From Woeseia sp964560775 (GTDB lineage: Bacteria; Pseudomonadota; Gammaproteobacteria; Steroidobacterales; Woeseiaceae): DNA of 9,140 bases. The position numbers were made by a program, and so were the translations under genes. Shown here in pieces: positions 6,774-9,140 of this stretch. The notes beneath the pieces are model-generated. The model did not search any database and was not told where the DNA came from. It was given only the letters and a program-made list of their open reading frames with translations. Where the stretch lies: positions 1 through 9,140 of the forward strand of contig CAZLNH010000199.1 of the NCBI GenBank assembly GCA_964560775.1. Direction: 5' to 3'. How positions within the stretch are numbered: the stretch's first letter is position 1; every line of letters starts with the position of its first letter.

Positions 6774-6885
6774 ATGTCACCTATTATCGCGCACACGCAG
6801 CCCACAGCTCTCAGGTCATATCCTTCTCTCCGAGCTAAGGCTTTGAGGTATTCGATCGCTTGATACGACTCGGAGATTGCAAAAC

Positions 6886-8109
6886 ATGCTGCCGTCGACC
6901 ATACCGCACGAGTTCAAAATTTTTGCAGAGCAGGATCTTGCCGATACGCTAAATCAGCGACATCGTGACCTTGAGAATACGATCAGGCAGATGGGTCGCA
7001 ATCAACTACTCAATGCGAACGAACCTGATTTGATCGAAAATTTCATTGACGAGTTTTCCTGCAACCCACTGGCCATAGATTTTTCATCAATAACCATGAC
7101 CGAACGGGAGAGTCAGCGGGAGAGAGTTGATTTCGGCCGGGTGGTCTACCAGAGCGGTCAAATGTATTCATTCCATCTGCCAGTATCTGGCGACGCTGCT
7201 CTGCTAAAGATGGTTCCTAACCCAAGGGTAATGTGGACTACACATGTTACATGGGACGGATCGGAGATCGCTTTTCACATATTTGCAACACCCGGTGACA
7301 CGGATGCCCTAATCAAACAGAAAGACAGCGTTTTGGCCCATATCCGAAGTAATCTCGAAAACGTAAATAATCAAGTTAAGAATTTTAACGCTGTAATAAA
7401 GGCGAAGGTGCCAGGGATAGTTCAGTCGCGTAAGACTGAAGTACTTAAACAATTGGACATGGCGGCCTCCATCGGGGTGCCAATGAAGAAAAAGGAGAAC
7501 GTCCCGAAAACGTTTACAGTCCCTTCAGTTAGGCGTCGGCCTACGATTATTGAACGGCCGCCAAGCAACACAACGAAGTACCAACCAGAACCGACGTTAC
7601 ATGAGAAAACTTACAAGGAAATATTGCAGCTTATCCATGATTTCGGAGTCGAGATAGAGCGGCATCCCTCGCTCTATCGAGGCAAAGATGAGGAGAGTCT
7701 GCGAGACCATTTCATTTTGATTTTGTCACCCCATTTTGAGGGAGGTGCCACCGGCGAAACGTTCAATAAAGCTGGCAAGACCGATATCTTGATAAGATAT
7801 GAATCGAGCAATGTTTTTGTAGCGGAGTGCAAGTTTTGGCGCGGTAAAAGCGCATATTTACAAGCCATTGACCAAGCGCTTGGTTACCTAACATGGCGGG
7901 ATTCCAAGGCAGCCATAATCTGTTTCGTAGACAATGTCGAGTTGCAACCGGTGTTCGACAAGATCGTCGAGAGTACTCAACAGCATCGATGCTACGCCGA
8001 AACTTTGGCTCAATCAGATGGCCGATATGAGTACAGATTTCATCTAAGCGACGATCCCACCCGTAACGTGTTGCTGACAGTGCTGTGTTTTCACTTCCCG
8101 AAGACCTAG
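6886..8109 (+). CDS. PD-(D/E)XK nuclease-domain protein
   Basis: 407 aa from the ATG at 6886; an in-frame TTG at 6877 would add three residues, but CGGAG (6871-6875) is correctly spaced only for the ATG. The N-terminal half (1-200) is a separate mixed domain ending in long helices (HIRSNLENVNNQVKNFNAVI, 152-171; RKTEVLKQLDMAASIGVPMKK). After a proline-rich linker (210-237), residues 240-400 form a restriction-endonuclease-like fold: acidic helix DEESLRDHF (E269/E270), GKTDILI with D300, and AECKFW with E314 and K316, then IDQALGYLTWRD. This is the full D-ExK metal-dependent nuclease signature. The two-part build (VNNFN helix, ASLGFP-like turn, then ECKFW nuclease domain) is one I recall from widespread uncharacterised proteins in accessory islands. 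Nucleic-acid cleavage is expected from the family; substrate and trigger are unknown. It is the last gene of the cargo. Confidence 0.85.
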   Translation: MLPSTIPHEFKIFAEQDLADTLNQRHRDLENTIRQMGRNQLLNANEPDLIENFIDEFSCNPLAIDFSSITMTERESQRERVDFGRVVYQSGQMYSFHLPVSGDAALLKMVPNPRVMWTTHVTWDGSEIAFHIFATPGDTDALIKQKDSVLAHIRSNLENVNNQVKNFNAVIKAKVPGIVQSRKTEVLKQLDMAASIGVPMKKKENVPKTFTVPSVRRRPTIIERPPSNTTKYQPEPTLHEKTYKEILQLIHDFGVEIERHPSLYRGKDEESLRDHFILILSPHFEGGATGETFNKAGKTDILIRYESSNVFVAECKFWRGKSAYLQAIDQALGYLTWRDSKAAIICFVDNVELQPVFDKIVESTQQHRCYAETLAQSDGRYEYRFHLSDDPTRNVLLTVLCFHFPKT

Positions 8110-8132
8110 ATCCACGTAAAGCTAGTGGCGCC

Positions 8133-8164
8133 GTGGCACAGCGCATAATGTATGCGCGTGCCGT
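8133..8164. terminator. Strong hairpin 24 bp after the nuclease gene
   Basis: GGCAC-A-GCGCATA, loop ATG, TATGCGC-GTGCC: a 12-bp stem with one bulged A and a three-base loop, extendable by two GT wobbles. The position after the last cargo gene suggests transcription end or mRNA 3' protection. No T run follows, so it is not a canonical intrinsic terminator. Confidence 0.45.
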
Positions 8165-8223
8165 CTCATGCTTTGGTAATTGTATTCAGCGAGTTACTGG
8201 AATTCAGTGAAAATCTATTTAGG

Positions 8224-8246
8224 GCGTAAGCACCACGCGTAAGCGC
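8224..8246. repeat. Right-end arm-type repeat pair
   Basis: Two direct copies of a 9-mer, CGTAAGCAC (8225-8233) and CGTAAGCGC (8238-8246), 13 bp apart. They are the reverse complement of the GCGCTTA-AG/CG pair at 2191-2212, with the same 13-bp spacing. Aligned over 22 bases the two ends agree at 18 positions. Inverted matching sites flanking the cargo fit the P and P' arm sites of one integrase. Confidence 0.55.
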
Positions 8247-8257
8247 CTGCCGCATAG

Positions 8258-8313
8258 CAAAATGGCATTTTGGTAACCCGGATGCCCAACCGGGACAGGC
8301 TTGGAGGGCCCTC
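8258..8313. repeat. Cluster of small dyads at the island/flank transition
   Basis: Three adjacent inverted repeats: CAAAATG/CATTTTG (8258-8272, one-base centre), CCCGG/CCGGG (8277-8294, eight-base loop) and the 10-bp palindrome GAGGGCCCTC (8304-8313). Part of the last (8304-8310) also pairs with GGCCCTC at 8343-8349. No gene is seen between 8110 and 8386. The cluster lies where composition turns GC-rich and may mark the element end or hold regulatory sites. Confidence 0.35.
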
Positions 8314-8350
8314 GATCAAACTTTACGGGAGCGGACGTCACCGGCCCTCT

Positions 8351-8374
8351 CTGCCCCGATCCGGGCTTGGGCAG
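8351..8374 (-). terminator. GC-rich hairpin downstream of the 222-aa gene
   Basis: CTGCCC (8351-8356) pairs with GGGCAG (8369-8374), 12 bases downstream of the minus-strand stop codon. There is no following T run, so function as a terminator is tentative. Confidence 0.3.
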
Positions 8375-8386
8375 TGTAGCTACCGC

Positions 8387-9055
8387 TCAAGCAGCTAGCG
8401 GTCTGCCTCGGACCGCTGCGAGGACGTCCACGCCCTGCCGGGCAAGATCGCTGCCCACAGACCGCAATGCAGATTGGATTTCCTGTTGCGCGCGCTGCAG
8501 GTCCGCAAGCTTGTCGGCGTCTGCCGGGGACTCCCGCTCCCACTGCTGACGCAATACTTTCTGCGCCAAGTCCTCTGTCACGAAATTGAACTTGACCGGC
8601 GAATACAACACCGCCGAGACCAGTTCGCTCTTGCCGGATTCCGCTGCTGCCAAGAATTCGGCTTCAGCCGCTGCCGGGTCCATCGCACGCAACGCGTCCC
8701 GAATTTCTCGTTGCCGGAGTTCGTGCGCGGCGTCGTCCTTCGGATGCCGGGTGGGGTGGGCCTCTGCCTCGATCCGCTTCGCTTGCTCGTCGTAACCATC
8801 AGCGACCTTCGACCATTCGGCAAGTTCAGTCGCCAGTTCACCTTTGAGCTTTGCGAACTGCTCCGATTTGCCGCGCGCCGTTAATGAGGCATTCCGCCGA
8901 ATCTGAAGAACCCTTGCCATCGCTTTATCGTAGAAGGACTGAAGTTGATCGAGGCGCTGCGCCACGCCTTCGGCCAGATCCTCGGATCGGTAGAGATCGA
9001 CTTTGAATAGATGTCCAAATTCATACAGTCGCTTTTCCAGTTTTTTGCCTGTCAT
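8387..9055 (-). CDS. Unknown 222-aa charged helical protein
   Basis: Not assigned to a family. It is soluble and almost entirely predicted helical, with coiled-coil-like stretches at about 30-55 (AQRLDQLQSFYDKAMARVLQ), 65-98 and 180-205. A middle block, REIRDALRAMDPAAAEAEFL (about 116-135) followed by ESGKSELVSAVLYSPVKFNF (139-158), looks like a defined small domain. No catalytic motif or signal peptide is seen. The ATG at 9055 has a clear AGGAG six bases upstream. Codon use is GC-rich and unlike the cargo genes, so it probably belongs to the flank or to a different, longer-resident element. The REIRDALRAMD block recalls small uncharacterised proteins of phage-like regions, a weak impression only. 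Confidence 0.75.
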   Translation of the reverse strand: MTGKKLEKRLYEFGHLFKVDLYRSEDLAEGVAQRLDQLQSFYDKAMARVLQIRRNASLTARGKSEQFAKLKGELATELAEWSKVADGYDEQAKRIEAEAHPTRHPKDDAAHELRQREIRDALRAMDPAAAEAEFLAAAESGKSELVSAVLYSPVKFNFVTEDLAQKVLRQQWERESPADADKLADLQRAQQEIQSALRSVGSDLARQGVDVLAAVRGRPLAA

Positions 9056-9061
9056 GTCTTG

Positions 9062-9066
9062 CTCCT
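9062..9066 (-). promoter_or_regulatory. Ribosome-binding site AGGAG of the 222-aa gene
   Basis: On the minus strand AGGAG is followed by a six-base spacer and ATG at 9055. It is one of the clearest Shine-Dalgarno sequences in the window and fixes the start. No promoter could be assigned confidently in the remaining bases to 9140. Confidence 0.7.
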
Positions 9067-9140
9067 ATTGGTTTGTGTCGCACATATTCCCGCAAGCGCA
9101 TTCCTATGGAAATTCACAAAAATGCTAGGTCGCCTCTTGC

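Larger units (their letters stand above)
2074..8246 (+). mobile_element. Putative tRNA-Thr-targeting integrative element (island)
   Basis: The span starts at the truncated tRNA and carries an integrase with attP-like control sites, then four plus-strand genes of lower GC than both flanks. It ends with a repeat pair matching the one beside the integrase in inverse orientation. No transposase, replication gene, conjugation gene or phage structural gene is present between these limits, so it would be a small integrase-driven cargo island or satellite-like element. The left edge is well supported. The right edge is inferred from the arm-type repeats and base composition only, because no second core copy was found. 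Confidence 0.6.

Noticed and set aside
7763..8146. 127-aa minus-strand frame
   Set aside because: Opposite the catalytic domain of the nuclease gene; no start signal.
8145..8159. Possible second core resembling 2064-2078 (11 of 15 bases agree)
   Set aside because: A match of this size is expected by chance in a window of this length, and these bases are already explained by the hairpin stem.
8321..8334. TTACG...GCG resemblance to the tRNA core
   Set aside because: Only 9 of 14 bases agree and no tRNA sequence continues on either side.
8474..8884. 136-aa plus-strand frame
   Set aside because: Antisense shadow of the 222-aa gene, which has a good ribosome site and a sensible helical pattern.
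1..9140. CRISPR arrays, insertion sequences, rRNA, riboswitches
   Set aside because: Looked for regular spaced repeats, transposase motifs, rRNA segments and known riboswitch cores on both strands; none seen by eye.

Overview
The window is bacterial, most likely from a Pseudomonadota (probably gammaproteobacterial) chromosome. The reasons are a SapC-family protein, a GAF/PAS signalling protein, a tRNA-Thr(CGU) 3' end of proteobacterial type and GC-rich flanks. The species cannot be named from the sequence.

Layout. Left flank (1-2026), GC-rich, minus strand: the N-terminal part of a GAF-PAS sensor protein (835 down to 1, running off the window), a 395-bp intergenic stretch with two perfect dyads and a long interrupted hairpin, then a SapC-family gene (1998 down to 1231). 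Directly upstream of that gene lies the 3' part of a tRNA-Thr gene (2027-2073), from the anticodon loop to CCA. Its 5' half is missing, so it reads as an attachment-site scar.

Middle (about 2060-8250), visibly AT-richer, all genes on the plus strand: a tyrosine recombinase (2234-3676) preceded by an attP-like control region (core in the tRNA anticodon loop, perfect IHF consensus, a cluster of 9-bp repeats). Next come a 426-aa protein of unknown function that overlaps the integrase end, a 210-aa three-helix membrane protein, a 262-aa membrane protein with a predicted beta-rich cytosolic domain, and a 407-aa PD-(D/E)XK nuclease-like protein. The 9-bp repeats reappear past the last gene (8225-8246) as a pair with the same 13-bp spacing but inverted orientation. 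This suggests both arms of one roughly 6-kb integrative element are in view.

Right flank (about 8250-9140) returns to GC-rich sequence. It has clustered small dyads and a minus-strand gene for a 222-aa helical, charged protein of unknown function with a good ribosome-binding site. No second copy of the tRNA core and no tRNA 5' half was found there, so the far junction is either degenerate or outside the window.

How the parts may work together: the integrase and its arm/IHF/core sites make a self-contained integration module targeting tRNA-Thr. The cargo (a nuclease plus two membrane proteins plus a large unknown protein) has the look of an accessory, possibly anti-phage, island. That role is inference: no gene here was recognised as a component of a named defence system, and the three distal genes have gaps of 60 to 345 bp, so they need not form one operon.
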